Of a stretch of DNA of 64,000 nt, positions 38,341 through 49,178 are shown in pieces (position 1 is the first letter of the stretch; every line of letters begins with the position of its first letter). Both the position numbers and the translations under genes were made by a program. The DNA is taken from assembly GCA_002748835.1 (NCBI GenBank), contig PDTL01000026.1:1-64000 (forward strand), written 5' to 3'. The stretch comes from Deltaproteobacteria bacterium (GTDB lineage Bacteria; Desulfobacterota; Desulfobacteria; Desulfobacterales; GCA-2748835). Under the pieces are notes generated by a model, which saw only the letters and a program-made list of their open reading frames with translations, was not told where the DNA came from and ran no database searches.

Positions 38341-39402
38341 GTGGCATACTGGAAATACCGCGAAGATTTGAGCTTGTCGGACCGACTGCGTCGATCCTAT
38401 TATGAACTGCTCCGGGATGATTTGGATCAGTTTGTGCTGCAATATGCACTGGTCGATTCGTATCAGAATTTCATTGATGCCGGTCTGCCGTATCCGTTTG
38501 TGGAACGCCGGGAGTTGAAGCCCCGTGCCCGGATTCCGGATGTGGAATATGAACACCAGAACTCCATGCTCCTGATTTTTCTTGAAGACCAGATCGAGTC
38601 CGCGCATAAAAAATATGTCCGTTTTTTTGATGCGAACAAATCAACTAAAGCCAACCTGATCAAGTCTGAAGTTTTTTCCCTGATGGAAGAAGATTTTGAC
38701 CGATCGTGTAAGTTTCTGGATGCCGTCAGTTTTTACGATTTTTTGCGTTCTCTGCTTCCGGTGGATTATGCCCTCTTGATCCAGCCGGATCCGAGCGTGA
38801 AAAAAGCCCGCTACGCACTCACTCATTTCCATGTCCGGATCGACTGGCCCATTGCAGAAGCCGCAGAGGAACTGGCGCGTTCGCTCCGCTATATTTCAAA
38901 GGACCTCTACGAAAAAGGCGATAAATACGCCGAAGATATTCAGAAAAAATTTTTTGAGTATTACAATCTGACCAGCATGGCCGGTGGCCGGCGGACTGCG
39001 GCCATTGTGGCTGCCCAGTATCTGCGGAAAATTCACTGCATCCACACCGTTTATGTGGGAAGCAGCGAATCCCGAACCCTGAACCGGATATCTGAACGGG
39101 GCAATACCCGCTTTGTGCTGGTGAAGTTTACCCGGAAGGAAATGCGCCAGCTTGCTGAAAACAACAACATGCCGCTTGAAACTGTGCTCGCAGACTACCC
39201 TGTTGCCTGGGAAGGGCAAGAGGCGGTTTTGATTTTTCAGGTTATCTACGCCAATACCTCTCACTCTCAAGTTCCGGAGGATGGTAAACTCCGGGAACTC
39301 AACCCGGACCGGAACTGGCTGACCGTCTCCCAGGAGCGGATACTCCCCAAACCCGGATCCTGGTCAAGCCCCCCCCTTGCCCTGAACCTGGTCTATGCGT
39401 AA
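38341..39402 (+). CDS. conserved hypothetical protein
   Basis: 353 aa, GTG start; charged soluble protein, no family recognised. Confidence 0.55.
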   Translation: MAYWKYREDLSLSDRLRRSYYELLRDDLDQFVLQYALVDSYQNFIDAGLPYPFVERRELKPRARIPDVEYEHQNSMLLIFLEDQIESAHKKYVRFFDANKSTKANLIKSEVFSLMEEDFDRSCKFLDAVSFYDFLRSLLPVDYALLIQPDPSVKKARYALTHFHVRIDWPIAEAAEELARSLRYISKDLYEKGDKYAEDIQKKFFEYYNLTSMAGGRRTAAIVAAQYLRKIHCIHTVYVGSSESRTLNRISERGNTRFVLVKFTRKEMRQLAENNNMPLETVLADYPVAWEGQEAVLIFQVIYANTSHSQVPEDGKLRELNPDRNWLTVSQERILPKPGSWSSPPLALNLVYA

Positions 39403-39456
39403 CTCAATACCCTTAAAATCGTTTTGCTTCCTGGGAGGGACACAGGAGGAAGTGGA

Positions 39457-41415
39457 TTAAGGTGCTGCTTCTGTTGCGAAAAGAACGTTGATAGTGCGGG
39501 GGGTATGGGCGGGGACGGGTTTGCCGGTTTTAGGATTGACGGTGATCAGTTCCACGGAGTCGGGGATGGGGAAGTGACGGTAGGGTCGTGATTCCAGGAC
39601 TTGCGCCATATAGTCAATCCAGATGGGAAGGGCGGCGCGTGCGCCGGTTTCCCCTTTGCCCAGGGGACTGTGGTCATCATTACCCACCCAGACGCCGGTG
39701 ACAATATCCGGAGAGAACCCCACAAACAGGGCATCCCGGCAATCGTTGGTGGTGCCGGTCTTGCCGCCGACTGGCCGGCGGATGCGTTTGGCCTGTCTTC
39801 CGGTGCCTTCCTGGACCACGGCGGTTAGCATGTCACAGACAATGGCCGCAGTTGCCGGTGTGACGGCCCATGATGCGTCCGAGTGAGGGGGGGAGGCTTG
39901 TATCGGCATGATCTGGGTTTGATCGGGTTTCCGGATACTGATCACGCTGGTGAGATTCAGCCGCTGGCCGCCATTGGGAAAGACGCCGTATGCCTGTGTG
40001 AGGTCAATCAGGGTCATTTCAGATGTGCCCAAGGCCAGGGAGAGCGTTGGTTTCAGGCGAGCGGTGATTCCTAATTTTTTGGAAAAGGCGATAATCGCTT
40101 CGGGAGTGTAGCGGTCGATGAGCCGGACAGCTGGGATATTTTTTGACAGGCTCAGCGCTGTTCTGAGGGTGATTATACCTTTATAATCGCGAGAATAATT
40201 CTGGGGCTGCCAGTCATTGCTGTTGCCCGGAATTGAAAAACTGACCGGCGCATCCAGCACAGGGGCCATCTGGGACAGGCCTTGTTCAATGGCATAGGCA
40301 AACACAAAGGTTTTGAATGCTGAACCGGGCTGGCGCCGGGCCTGTGTCGCCCGGTTATAGGGACTGCGCGCATAGTCCAGTCCTCCGATCAGGGCCAAAA
40401 TACGGCCGGATGAAATCTCAATGGATACCAGGGCTGCCTGGACACCGGCGGTTTCCAGATCGGCGGATGCCATCCGCTGTTTCAAGCGGGAAACGCCTTT
40501 TAAAACAGCTGCCTCCGCGACCTTCTGACAGTTCAGGTCAAGGCTGGTTTGGATGGAAAGACCCCCTTTGTACAAAAGGGTGTCACCCAGAGACGGTTTC
40601 AGGGTGCTCAGCACATAATCCGTAAAATAGGCGGCTGGCTGTACTTCAGACACCGTCGTCCGGTCAGGCGGCATATAGGGAATGGTGACAGCGGTGTCAT
40701 AAGCTGCTTCAGATATCATCTTCTGGTTTCTCATGAGCGTCAGGACGATATTACGTCGTCGGATGGCTGCTTCGGGGTGAACGAGAGGGGAATAATAAGA
40801 CGGTGCTTTGGGGAGACCGGCCAGAAGGGCGCATTCATGAAGGTCCAGCGCATGGACCGGTTTGCCGAAAAAACGTTCCGCCGCAGCAGACACCCCGTAA
40901 ACACCGCTGCCCAGATAGACCTGGTTCAGGTAGAGCTCCAGAATTTCTTTTTTTGTGTAGCGACGTTCCAGTTGAAAGGCCAGAAACATTTCCTTGAATT
41001 TTCGGGAGAGTGATTTTTCTGGGGTGAGAAACAGGGTTTTTGCCAGCTGCTGAGTGAGCGTGCTGGCACCTTCCACAAATGCGCCCGCCTGAATATCTCG
41101 TGCAATGGCCCGCAGAATGCCTTTGAGGTCGATTCCGCTGTGCTCCCAGAACTGCCTGTCTTCGGTTACGATCAGAGCATTGACCAGATGCGCGGGAAAG
41201 GTTGGGTAGGGAACCGGGGTCCGGCGTTCCGCATAGATTTCTCTGAGAAGCTGCCGGTCATAGGTGTAGATCCGGGTAACAGCCGGATGCCGGAAATCTT
41301 TCAGCGCCCGAATGGACGGCAGGTCGACGATGAGCATGCGGACAAAAGCGACACCGAGACCGGTTCCCACAGCTAGGAACAAAAACAAGACGGCTGTTAG
41401 ATAACGCGGCTTCAT
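39457..41415 (-). CDS. PBP1A-family penicillin-binding protein (bifunctional transglycosylase/transpeptidase)
   Basis: TEDRQFWEHSGIDLKGILRA, GASTLTQQLAKTLFL, RRYTKKEILELYLNQVYLG, SKNIPAVRL, KTGTTNDCRDALFVGFSP. Confidence 0.95.
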   Translation of the reverse strand: MKPRYLTAVLFLFLAVGTGLGVAFVRMLIVDLPSIRALKDFRHPAVTRIYTYDRQLLREIYAERRTPVPYPTFPAHLVNALIVTEDRQFWEHSGIDLKGILRAIARDIQAGAFVEGASTLTQQLAKTLFLTPEKSLSRKFKEMFLAFQLERRYTKKEILELYLNQVYLGSGVYGVSAAAERFFGKPVHALDLHECALLAGLPKAPSYYSPLVHPEAAIRRRNIVLTLMRNQKMISEAAYDTAVTIPYMPPDRTTVSEVQPAAYFTDYVLSTLKPSLGDTLLYKGGLSIQTSLDLNCQKVAEAAVLKGVSRLKQRMASADLETAGVQAALVSIEISSGRILALIGGLDYARSPYNRATQARRQPGSAFKTFVFAYAIEQGLSQMAPVLDAPVSFSIPGNSNDWQPQNYSRDYKGIITLRTALSLSKNIPAVRLIDRYTPEAIIAFSKKLGITARLKPTLSLALGTSEMTLIDLTQAYGVFPNGGQRLNLTSVISIRKPDQTQIMPIQASPPHSDASWAVTPATAAIVCDMLTAVVQEGTGRQAKRIRRPVGGKTGTTNDCRDALFVGFSPDIVTGVWVGNDDHSPLGKGETGARAALPIWIDYMAQVLESRPYRHFPIPDSVELITVNPKTGKPVPAHTPRTINVLFATEAAP

Positions 41416-41436
41416 TGGGCTGCGGTGCCAGAGACG

Positions 41437-42321
41437 CTAAATGGTTCTTCGGTTTGACTGTGTTCCGGGAAGGGGCGCGTTTTGTTTCTGATAAAATGTG
41501 GAACGCAGGTAGCGTTGGGGGGCAAACCATTTGCTGTCATTGGTCAGTGACTCCGTTGCGCCGATGACCAGATAGCCGTCATCTTCCAGTAGGTCGTATA
41601 GTTTTTTGTACAGCGTCTGACGGGCTTCCGGTGTAAAGTAGATCATCACATTCCGGCAAAAAATGATATCGAACTTGCCTAACCCAAGCAAGGGCTTCAT
41701 CAGGTTAATCTGACGAAAGGAGACCATGGCGCGCAGTTCATCATTCAGTTTCCAGTGATCCCCGTCTTGATAAAAGTAACGGCGCCGCCGGTTCTCGTCC
41801 ATGCCGCGGGAGACTTCAAATTTATTGTAGCGCGCGTAACTGGCTTTGGAGATGGCCTGATTGGAGATGTCGGTTCCCATGAGTTTCACCCTGTACTGGG
41901 GTGCTACAATGGACAGTTCCTTTAAGATCATGGCGATGGAATAGATTTCCTGGCCGGTGGAACAGGCCGCACTCCAGATCCGGAGGGGGACGGGCATCCG
42001 GCCGAGGCCGCTTTTCTGGATGCGATTGTCGATGAGATCCGGCAGGATTTTATGCTGAAGCAGATCAAAAGGGGCGTTGTCCCTGAAAAAATAAGTCTCA
42101 TTGGTTGAAATGGCGTCGATGATTTCCTTTTCAAGTTGCTTTTTCGGATCCTGGACCGCTTTTCGGTGCAGCTCGGTGAAGGATGCAGCCTTGGTTTTCT
42201 CCAGTATTGATGCCAGCCGTGTCTCGATCAGATACTCTTTTCCAGGCTGCAGGGAAATACCTGATATATCCAGAATGTACTTCGATAGTGTCTTGAATTC
42301 ATCAGGAGCGATTTTAATCAT
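41437..42321 (-). CDS. cheR: chemotaxis protein methyltransferase CheR
   Basis: NETYFFRDNAPFDLL, RIWSAACSTGQEIYSIAM, FDIIFCRNVMIYF. Confidence 0.95.
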   Translation of the reverse strand: MIKIAPDEFKTLSKYILDISGISLQPGKEYLIETRLASILEKTKAASFTELHRKAVQDPKKQLEKEIIDAISTNETYFFRDNAPFDLLQHKILPDLIDNRIQKSGLGRMPVPLRIWSAACSTGQEIYSIAMILKELSIVAPQYRVKLMGTDISNQAISKASYARYNKFEVSRGMDENRRRRYFYQDGDHWKLNDELRAMVSFRQINLMKPLLGLGKFDIIFCRNVMIYFTPEARQTLYKKLYDLLEDDGYLVIGATESLTNDSKWFAPQRYLRSTFYQKQNAPLPGTQSNRRTI

Positions 42322-42338
42322 TGCAACACCGTATGGAG

Positions 42339-43487
42339 TTATAGGTTGATCGGTCCGTTATATCGGTGTTTGCGGACAGATTTGACAATTTCACCGGAAA
42401 TCGACGTCAGCGGACAAACGGCGTCAACAATACCCGATGCAATGGGTTCTTTGGGCATACCGAAAACCGTACATGTGGCTTCATCTTGCGCGATAATGTA
42501 GGCGCCGCTTTGTTTCATCTGTTTGAGGCCTTTGCTGCCGTCGTTACCCATACCGGTCATGATAACGCCGGTGGACCGTCCGAGGTAATATTCCGAAACA
42601 GATCTGAACAGATAGTCTGCAGATGGTTTACAGCTGTTTTCGGGTGGATCGTCGGTAATTCTTATGAGGCGGTTCTGGCCGTCATTGCCGGCAATGACTT
42701 TCATCTGTTTGCCACCTGGCGCGATATAGACGGTATTGGCGGTAAGTGCTTCACCGTTTTCCGCCTCCTTGACCCGGAGGCGGGATTTGGCGTCAAGGCT
42801 TTTAGCCAGGGACTGTGTAAACACCGGCGGCATGTGCTGAACAATGAGAATGGGCACATTTAGGGTATCTGGCAGCGCTGGAATGAGTTGAGCCAGCGCG
42901 TTGGGACCGCCGGTGGAAATACCGATGGCAACGATCTCCGATGATCCAGGGGGGGTGGGCCGAGGGACAGGAGGAGCCGATGCCGCTTTAGGCGCTGGCG
43001 GCTCCGGGGGGTATCTGAAAGGGACAGACGGTCTGGCCGCAGGGAGGGGGGTGGGGCGAAAGCCGGGGCGGACAATGGCACGTCTTCGTGTAAACGCCTT
43101 GACAATGGGATTCAGAAGCGTTCTGATGCTCTGAAGGTTTTCCCTCATGGTTCCGGATTGGGGCTTGGGGATGAAATCAAACGCGCCCAGCTCTAGCGCA
43201 CGGATGGTCATATCGCTCCCGTCGTGGGTCAGGGTGCTGACCATGATCACACCGATATGGGGATGCTCCCGGTTCACGGCTTCAAGGGTTTCCAGCCCGT
43301 TCATCTCCGGCATTTCAATATCCAGGGTAATGAAGTCGGGCTTCAGGGTGTTGATTTTATGCAGGGCTATTTTCCCGTTGTTCGCTGTTCCGACCACTTC
43401 GATGTCAGGGAATTCGGCAAGCACATCTGACACAATTTTTCGATAAACGATGGTATCATCCACCACAAGGGCGCGTAGCTTACTCAT
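42339..43487 (-). CDS. cheB: chemotaxis response regulator protein-glutamate methylesterase CheB
   Basis: REC domain plus methylesterase: IGISTGGPNALAQL, VQHMPPVFTQSLA, GMGNDGSKGLKQMK; Pro/Ala-rich linker. Confidence 0.95.
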   Translation of the reverse strand: MSKLRALVVDDTIVYRKIVSDVLAEFPDIEVVGTANNGKIALHKINTLKPDFITLDIEMPEMNGLETLEAVNREHPHIGVIMVSTLTHDGSDMTIRALELGAFDFIPKPQSGTMRENLQSIRTLLNPIVKAFTRRRAIVRPGFRPTPLPAARPSVPFRYPPEPPAPKAASAPPVPRPTPPGSSEIVAIGISTGGPNALAQLIPALPDTLNVPILIVQHMPPVFTQSLAKSLDAKSRLRVKEAENGEALTANTVYIAPGGKQMKVIAGNDGQNRLIRITDDPPENSCKPSADYLFRSVSEYYLGRSTGVIMTGMGNDGSKGLKQMKQSGAYIIAQDEATCTVFGMPKEPIASGIVDAVCPLTSISGEIVKSVRKHRYNGPINL

Positions 43488-43627
43488 AACTGTCTCTTGC
43501 CATATTGAATCAGGAAATCCGGGTTGCCAGAAAACGGTTCTGTTGAAGTGTCGTTCTGCAGTGACCGTCTTTCGTGCATAGAACGCAAGGGATCGGCCTT
43601 ACTGTCAGCTGTTCATTTCAGGCACTA

Positions 43628-44074
43628 TTATTCCTGAAGGACTTCTTCCGTATTCAGGATGCCGATTAGGCTGTTTTTTGTTTTATACACCCCGCTAAAA
43701 AAACGGCCTTGGACGCCGCCGATATTTGCGGGCGGGTTCTCAATGCCATCGGCATGCGCAATCATGACATCGCTGATCCTGTCAACTAACAGCCCGATAT
43801 GCTCATCATCCGAGTTGACAATGATATTTCGGCTTTCCTTATCCACCTCAACCGGTGAAAGTCCGAGTTTTTTTCCTAGATCAATGATGGTGACAATACG
43901 CCCGCGAAGGTTCAGTACGCCTCGGACATAGTCGGGAGCCTGGGGGACCAGGGTGACTTCCGTCTGTTTGTTGATTTCCTGGATGTTCAGGATGTTCAGG
44001 CCGCACAGGGCGTCACCAATATAAAAAGTTGCCAGTTCAATGACAGGTGATCCGGATGTGTTTTGTTCCTGCAT
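43628..44074 (-). CDS. cheW: chemotaxis coupling protein CheW
   Basis: NILNIQEINKQTEVTLVPQAPDYVRGVLNLRGRIVTIIDLGKKLGL. Confidence 0.92.
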   Translation of the reverse strand: MQEQNTSGSPVIELATFYIGDALCGLNILNIQEINKQTEVTLVPQAPDYVRGVLNLRGRIVTIIDLGKKLGLSPVEVDKESRNIIVNSDDEHIGLLVDRISDVMIAHADGIENPPANIGGVQGRFFSGVYKTKNSLIGILNTEEVLQE

Positions 44075-44143
44075 GTGTGTAGTCCTCCGGTATACGCGTG
44101 CTTTGAAGTATGAAACCGCCGCAGCAGGTTGCCTTACTTAAAG

Positions 44144-47100
44144 TCAGATGATGCCGAGGTAACGCTTGGTCGATTCAACGAGTTTTTCACGATCGAGTTT
44201 GATCTGGTAATCGTCGATACCTACGCGCTGTCCGCGATCAATATCTTCCTGGCCTGCCAGGGATGTAAGAGCAATCACTGACAGGTGGTTGAATTTCGGG
44301 TTGCTTTTGATTTTATTTGTCAGTTGAAATCCGTCCATGCGCGGCATTTCAAGGTCCGTTACAACGATGTCAATGGCCTCCGGTTGCTCTTCGAGAATTT
44401 CCAAGGCTTCCTGCCCGTCCGCAGCCGGAATAACGGCAAAACCTTCTTCTTCCAGGAACCCTTTGACTTGATTCCGGAAGAATGCAGAATCTTCCGCAAA
44501 AAGAATTGTATATTCCTTGGTTTCACCGTTATCCTGGTCCGCTTGCGTTTCAGCGGTAAACCAGTCTGGATGAACGGTGCGCACCACGTCGAAAATGTCA
44601 ACCATCAGGGTGGTGTGATCACCCACAATAAGAGAGCCCATGATACCGGTCTGCCTGAGCGTTGAGTCGTCAATTTCAAGGGCCACTTCAACAGCATCCA
44701 CCGGCGGTGTGACAATGAGTCCAATTTCACGGCCGGCTACAGTGAAGACGATGACATCTCGTTGATCCTTTTCCGGAAGCGGCTTGACATTGGTGACCTC
44801 GCTCAGGTCGATGAGGGGAAGGCTGCCGCCCCTGTACTGAACAACTTTGCGACCACCAAGTGTTTCAATGTCAGCGGAATTGATACGCTCAATGCGTTCC
44901 ACCAGATTGAGCAGGGCGGCAAAATGTTCATTTTCAGCCACGCGGAACAGAAGCAAGGAAGCACGGTCTTTTCTGGCATCCTCAATTTCCCGGGCTTCTC
45001 TAGCCTTGCGCAGTTTGGATTCGGCTGATTCGACCGTGGTGAGTTGCGCCATCTGGGCAAGGTTGGCCACATCCAGGATCAGGGCAACTTTGCCGTCTCC
45101 CATGATGGTGGCACCGGCGTAGCCTTTGCAATCCTTGAGATGGCGTCCCAAGGGCTTGACAACGATCTCTTCAGAATCGTTCAGGTCGTCGACAACCAGG
45201 CCGTAACGGAAGGTGCCGGCTGAAACCACGGCAATGTTGATGGCACTGCTGGCATGGTACCGCCGGTCATGCAGGCTTCGTTCATTCTGGTTTGCGGTTA
45301 CATCATCAGATGGAACCGGATCCGCGTCATTTTTGGAACGTCTGTCTGCAATACGGGTTCGCCTGTCAGGCAGAATGTCGCCTGTTTCGGGATGGACAAA
45401 GGTGCGCTCGATGCCGAGCACTTCAGACAGGTTAAGCAGGGGCAGGAGATTTCCCCGAAGCCTTACGACTTCAGCACCGCCAACTTTTTCGATTTTATCC
45501 TTGACTTGGGCCGCAGGAATGCGAAGCAGTTCGTTCAGGTTCACCTGGGGAATGGCAAATCGCTCCTGACCCACGTTAATGATTTGACTGGGGATGATGG
45601 CCAGGGTGAGCGGGAGCTTGATATGGATCGTGGTCCCGGAGCCGACTTTGGAATCCAGCTCGACAATCCCACCCAAGTTATCTAGATTGGTTTTCACCAC
45701 ATCCATCCCCACACCGCGGCCGGAAACATCCGAAATCTCTTTGGCGGTGGAAAACCCAGGAAGAAAGATCAAACCGATTTTATCTTGTTCGGAAAGGTGC
45801 CGCGCCTCTTTTTCGGTGATCAGCCCTTTGGAAAGGGCGGACTGCATCAGCTCGTCACCATTGAGCCCTTTACCGTCATCGGTGATTTCAATATTAACCT
45901 GACCGGCCTGGTGAAACGCACGCAGCCGGATTTGGCCGATCGGGTCTTTCCCCATGGCCTTGCGGACATGGGGAGGCTCAATGCCATGATCTACGGCATT
46001 CCGGACAAGGTGGGTCAGCGGGTCGCTGATGGATTCAATAATGGTTTTATCCAGCTCAACCTCTTTACCCTGCATGGACAAATCGACCTGCTTGCCCAGA
46101 TTCCTGGCGAGATCTCTAACCACCCGGGTAAATTTATTGAAAATATTTGAAATCGGCTGCATGCGTGTGTACATGACCGCTTCCTGGAGCTCGGAAGTGA
46201 TCATGTCGATACGCTGGCTGGCGGTTTCCAGGGTGCGTGTATTGTTTGATGTCAGGCTCTGGAGGAGCTGATTTCGGCTGAGGACCAGCTCGCCAGCCAG
46301 ATTCATGAGGGTGTCCAGAAGATTCACATTTACCCGGAGGGAGGTCTGCTGGTTTTTGGACGGCCTACTGTCTTGAAGTACGGCAGCTTCCATCCAGTCT
46401 GCTTTGTTTTTCTGGGGAGCTGGGTTGGCAGCATTCGCCTGTGACAACGGGGCAGAGGGCGCAGCTGTAACACCCGTTTCTGCCACGGGCGGAAGGTCGG
46501 GTTCCGGATCCGGAAGGATCGGGTCGGGGATGTCCGTCACGTCCGGCGGCATGTCCTTTGTTGCCTCAACCGACAGCGTTGTATCCGATTCCGGGATCTC
46601 ATCCTTGGTGGCCTCTTCGATCGCTTCCAGCGAGGGAATGTCGTAGCGCGCGGTGTCAATCTGGAAAATTTGCTTTTCGTCTAATTCTACGAGCGCATGT
46701 GCCATATCCGGCTCAATGATCGACGCGAATACCACAAGAAACGGGATGTTGACAGGATCTGGGGTCTCCAGTGTGCCGACAGCCTCAAGGTCGACCCTGG
46801 CATCAATGATGATACCGCTGGAGAGGAGGACGGCAATGACATCCAGGGGCGTTTTATTTTTCTGGTGGATGTCGGCGATCAGATCATATTCAATGATATA
46901 GACAAATTTCCCCTGCTTCACCGCCTGTTGAAGGTCAAACTGCTTCACGGAAAAGACAGTTCCGGTGGGCGGATGAATCACGTCCACGTGCGTTGAGACG
47001 CTTTCTTTGTCTGATTCCGAGGGGACCGTGAGGGCCTCAAGGGATGTGACATACGCGGCAATGTCGATGTCATTGCTTGTCTCAATGGCGTTGATCAGTT

Positions 47101-47404
47101 CTCTAAGCTTGTCAAAACTGTTTAAGAGGGTGCTGATGATTTCAGGGCCCGGCACCAGCTCGCGGCTGCGAATCAGCCCGAGAATATTTTCAAGATGATG
47201 CGCAAGATCCTTTATGGTGGTCAAACCCATAAATCCGGCGCCGCCCTTGATGGAATGCGCGGCCCTGAACACATTGTTCACAAGGTCTTCATCAATATTG
47301 GCGCCAGCACCTTCAATGGCAAGCAGATCGGTTTCGATATCTGCGAGGTGCTCCAAGGATTCGTCCATGTACATGCGCAAGGTTTCGTCATCTTCAAAAA
47401 TCAT
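44144..47404 (-). CDS. cheA: hybrid CheA: HPt, kinase, CheW-like domains and C-terminal receiver
   Basis: AAHSIKGGAGFMGL; LVRNAVDHGIEPP; SGRGVGMDVVKTNL; two CheW-like regions; REC ILFAEDSAFFRNQVKGFLEEEG; start ATG 47404. Confidence 0.93.
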   Translation of the reverse strand: MIFEDDETLRMYMDESLEHLADIETDLLAIEGAGANIDEDLVNNVFRAAHSIKGGAGFMGLTTIKDLAHHLENILGLIRSRELVPGPEIISTLLNSFDKLRELINAIETSNDIDIAAYVTSLEALTVPSESDKESVSTHVDVIHPPTGTVFSVKQFDLQQAVKQGKFVYIIEYDLIADIHQKNKTPLDVIAVLLSSGIIIDARVDLEAVGTLETPDPVNIPFLVVFASIIEPDMAHALVELDEKQIFQIDTARYDIPSLEAIEEATKDEIPESDTTLSVEATKDMPPDVTDIPDPILPDPEPDLPPVAETGVTAAPSAPLSQANAANPAPQKNKADWMEAAVLQDSRPSKNQQTSLRVNVNLLDTLMNLAGELVLSRNQLLQSLTSNNTRTLETASQRIDMITSELQEAVMYTRMQPISNIFNKFTRVVRDLARNLGKQVDLSMQGKEVELDKTIIESISDPLTHLVRNAVDHGIEPPHVRKAMGKDPIGQIRLRAFHQAGQVNIEITDDGKGLNGDELMQSALSKGLITEKEARHLSEQDKIGLIFLPGFSTAKEISDVSGRGVGMDVVKTNLDNLGGIVELDSKVGSGTTIHIKLPLTLAIIPSQIINVGQERFAIPQVNLNELLRIPAAQVKDKIEKVGGAEVVRLRGNLLPLLNLSEVLGIERTFVHPETGDILPDRRTRIADRRSKNDADPVPSDDVTANQNERSLHDRRYHASSAINIAVVSAGTFRYGLVVDDLNDSEEIVVKPLGRHLKDCKGYAGATIMGDGKVALILDVANLAQMAQLTTVESAESKLRKAREAREIEDARKDRASLLLFRVAENEHFAALLNLVERIERINSADIETLGGRKVVQYRGGSLPLIDLSEVTNVKPLPEKDQRDVIVFTVAGREIGLIVTPPVDAVEVALEIDDSTLRQTGIMGSLIVGDHTTLMVDIFDVVRTVHPDWFTAETQADQDNGETKEYTILFAEDSAFFRNQVKGFLEEEGFAVIPAADGQEALEILEEQPEAIDIVVTDLEMPRMDGFQLTNKIKSNPKFNHLSVIALTSLAGQEDIDRGQRVGIDDYQIKLDREKLVESTKRYLGII

Positions 47405-47625
47405 GGGAGGCCTCCTAAGAAATGCGCATCCAAATGCGTCAGGGTGAAATCCGCTGAGTGAAAGCATGCAAAAAGAATGAGTTGCGGGAACTAAAACATA
47501 CCTATCTTATCAAAGGATTTGGTGAAAGTCAAATATAGCTTGCGGTTTCAGACAAAATTTGGCGGATAGTCCGGGCCGTGCCGGCGTTCTGTCGAAAAAG
47601 GGGCGAAATTGCCGAGCTTATCCCG

Positions 47626-48849
47626 TCAACTGCCGGCAGCAGCTGTGCGGATGAGGTCGTTTTCAGATACCGGCGAATGAAACCTTATCCGTGCAAACGT
47701 GTTGGGCTGAGCTGCTTCAACCGGGGTTCCGTCATCCGAGAGGAGTTGCTCGACCCGGTCGGTGCGGGATGGCCCGTCAACGCCGAGGATGTTGACCGCC
47801 ATGCCAGGAGAGATTTTGTTGCGCACCTGGACCCGGGCCTGGTTGTCTGCGAGGGGGGTGATCACTTTTCCGAGAAAGGTCAGCACAGAATTGGGTTTTT
47901 TGTTTTCGATATTGGCGTCAACAGCCTCTGTTTCGTTGTAGTAGAAGCCCGTACTGTAAAGTCGGTGCTGCACATGGCTGAGTTCTTCGATCCAGGCGGG
48001 ATCGGTCTGATACGTGTCTGGGGCCGCCTGGTAACGGTCAAGGGCTTCTCTGTAAACTTTGACGGCGGAAGCCAGGTAATTGATCCCTTTCATCCGCCCT
48101 TCGATTTTCAGGGCGCGAACCCCTGTACGAACCAGCTCCGGGATATGGGCAATCATGCAGATGTCACGGGTGTTGAACAGGTAAAGACCTCGGTTATCTT
48201 CGGTGACAGGTATATATTCTCCGGGCCGCTGCGATTCCACTAGGTAGTATTGCCAGCGGCAGGGATGGGCGCACATGCCGCGGTTTCCGTCGCGGCCGGC
48301 CATGAAGCTGCTGAGCAGGCAGCGACCCGAATAGGCCATGCACGCGGCGCCATGGACAAACACTTCCACGTCAATATCCGACTGACGGACACAGTCGGTA
48401 ATTTCGGCTAGTGATAACTCCCGGGCCGCATTGATGCGTGAAATCCCGGCGTTCTGCCAGAACTGGATGGCCCGCCTGTTTGTGGTATTGGCTTGGGTGC
48501 TCAGGTGGAGGGGGATGTGGGGGGCAATGCGCTGTGCCTCCAGAATGATGCCGGGATCCGCGACAATCAGCGCATCGGGACCGATGTCGGCCAGTGCGGC
48601 AAGATAATCTGAAATGCCCGCGAGATCTGATTCCCGCGCGTAAATATTGCAGGCCACATAGACAAAAACGCCTCGATCATGTGCATAGGAAACGGCGGTT
48701 TCGATCTGGTCAAGGCTGAAATTGCCGGAATAATTTCGCAGGGAGAAATCGGTTCCTCCGAGGTAGACAGCATCCGCACCGTAATGGACAGCAATCTGGA
48801 GTTTTTCCATATTGCCGGCAGGCGCCAGCAGTTCGGGGCGTTTATGCAT
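47626..48849 (-). CDS. peptidase U32 family protein
   Basis: RPELLAPAGNMEKLQIAVHYGADAVYLGG; EVFVHGAACMAYSGRCLLSSFMAGRDGNRGMCAHPCRW. Confidence 0.93.
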   Translation of the reverse strand: MHKRPELLAPAGNMEKLQIAVHYGADAVYLGGTDFSLRNYSGNFSLDQIETAVSYAHDRGVFVYVACNIYARESDLAGISDYLAALADIGPDALIVADPGIILEAQRIAPHIPLHLSTQANTTNRRAIQFWQNAGISRINAARELSLAEITDCVRQSDIDVEVFVHGAACMAYSGRCLLSSFMAGRDGNRGMCAHPCRWQYYLVESQRPGEYIPVTEDNRGLYLFNTRDICMIAHIPELVRTGVRALKIEGRMKGINYLASAVKVYREALDRYQAAPDTYQTDPAWIEELSHVQHRLYSTGFYYNETEAVDANIENKKPNSVLTFLGKVITPLADNQARVQVRNKISPGMAVNILGVDGPSRTDRVEQLLSDDGTPVEAAQPNTFARIRFHSPVSENDLIRTAAAGS

Positions 48850-48867
48850 TATCTATACTTTCAGCAG

Positions 48868-48942
48868 TGGTGCCCCCGGCAGGAATCGAACCTGCGCACA
48901 AGGATTAGGAATCCTATGCTCTATCCACTGAGCTACGGGGGC
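48868..48942 (-). tRNA. tRNA-Arg (CCT)
   Basis: GCCCCCG/CGGGGGC acceptor, anticodon loop TTCCTAA, encoded CCA. Confidence 0.92.
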
Positions 48943-49178
48943 AAGAATACGGGAGTTACTTAACAGAGACCCTGAAAAAAAACAAGTGGGAATCGATTCC
49001 GGGTCAGTGCGGAAAGGTATTTTCAGGTTGTTTTTGGTTGCTGTTTGATGGTACATAGCTTAGATACAAAACAAAACACAGGCCAGGCGTTTGCGCGCTG
49101 GATCGGATATGAACAGGGGGAATATCTGCTAGACAGGTAACCGATTTTCATAATGGCTGGAACCGCCAGGGAGAAGCG

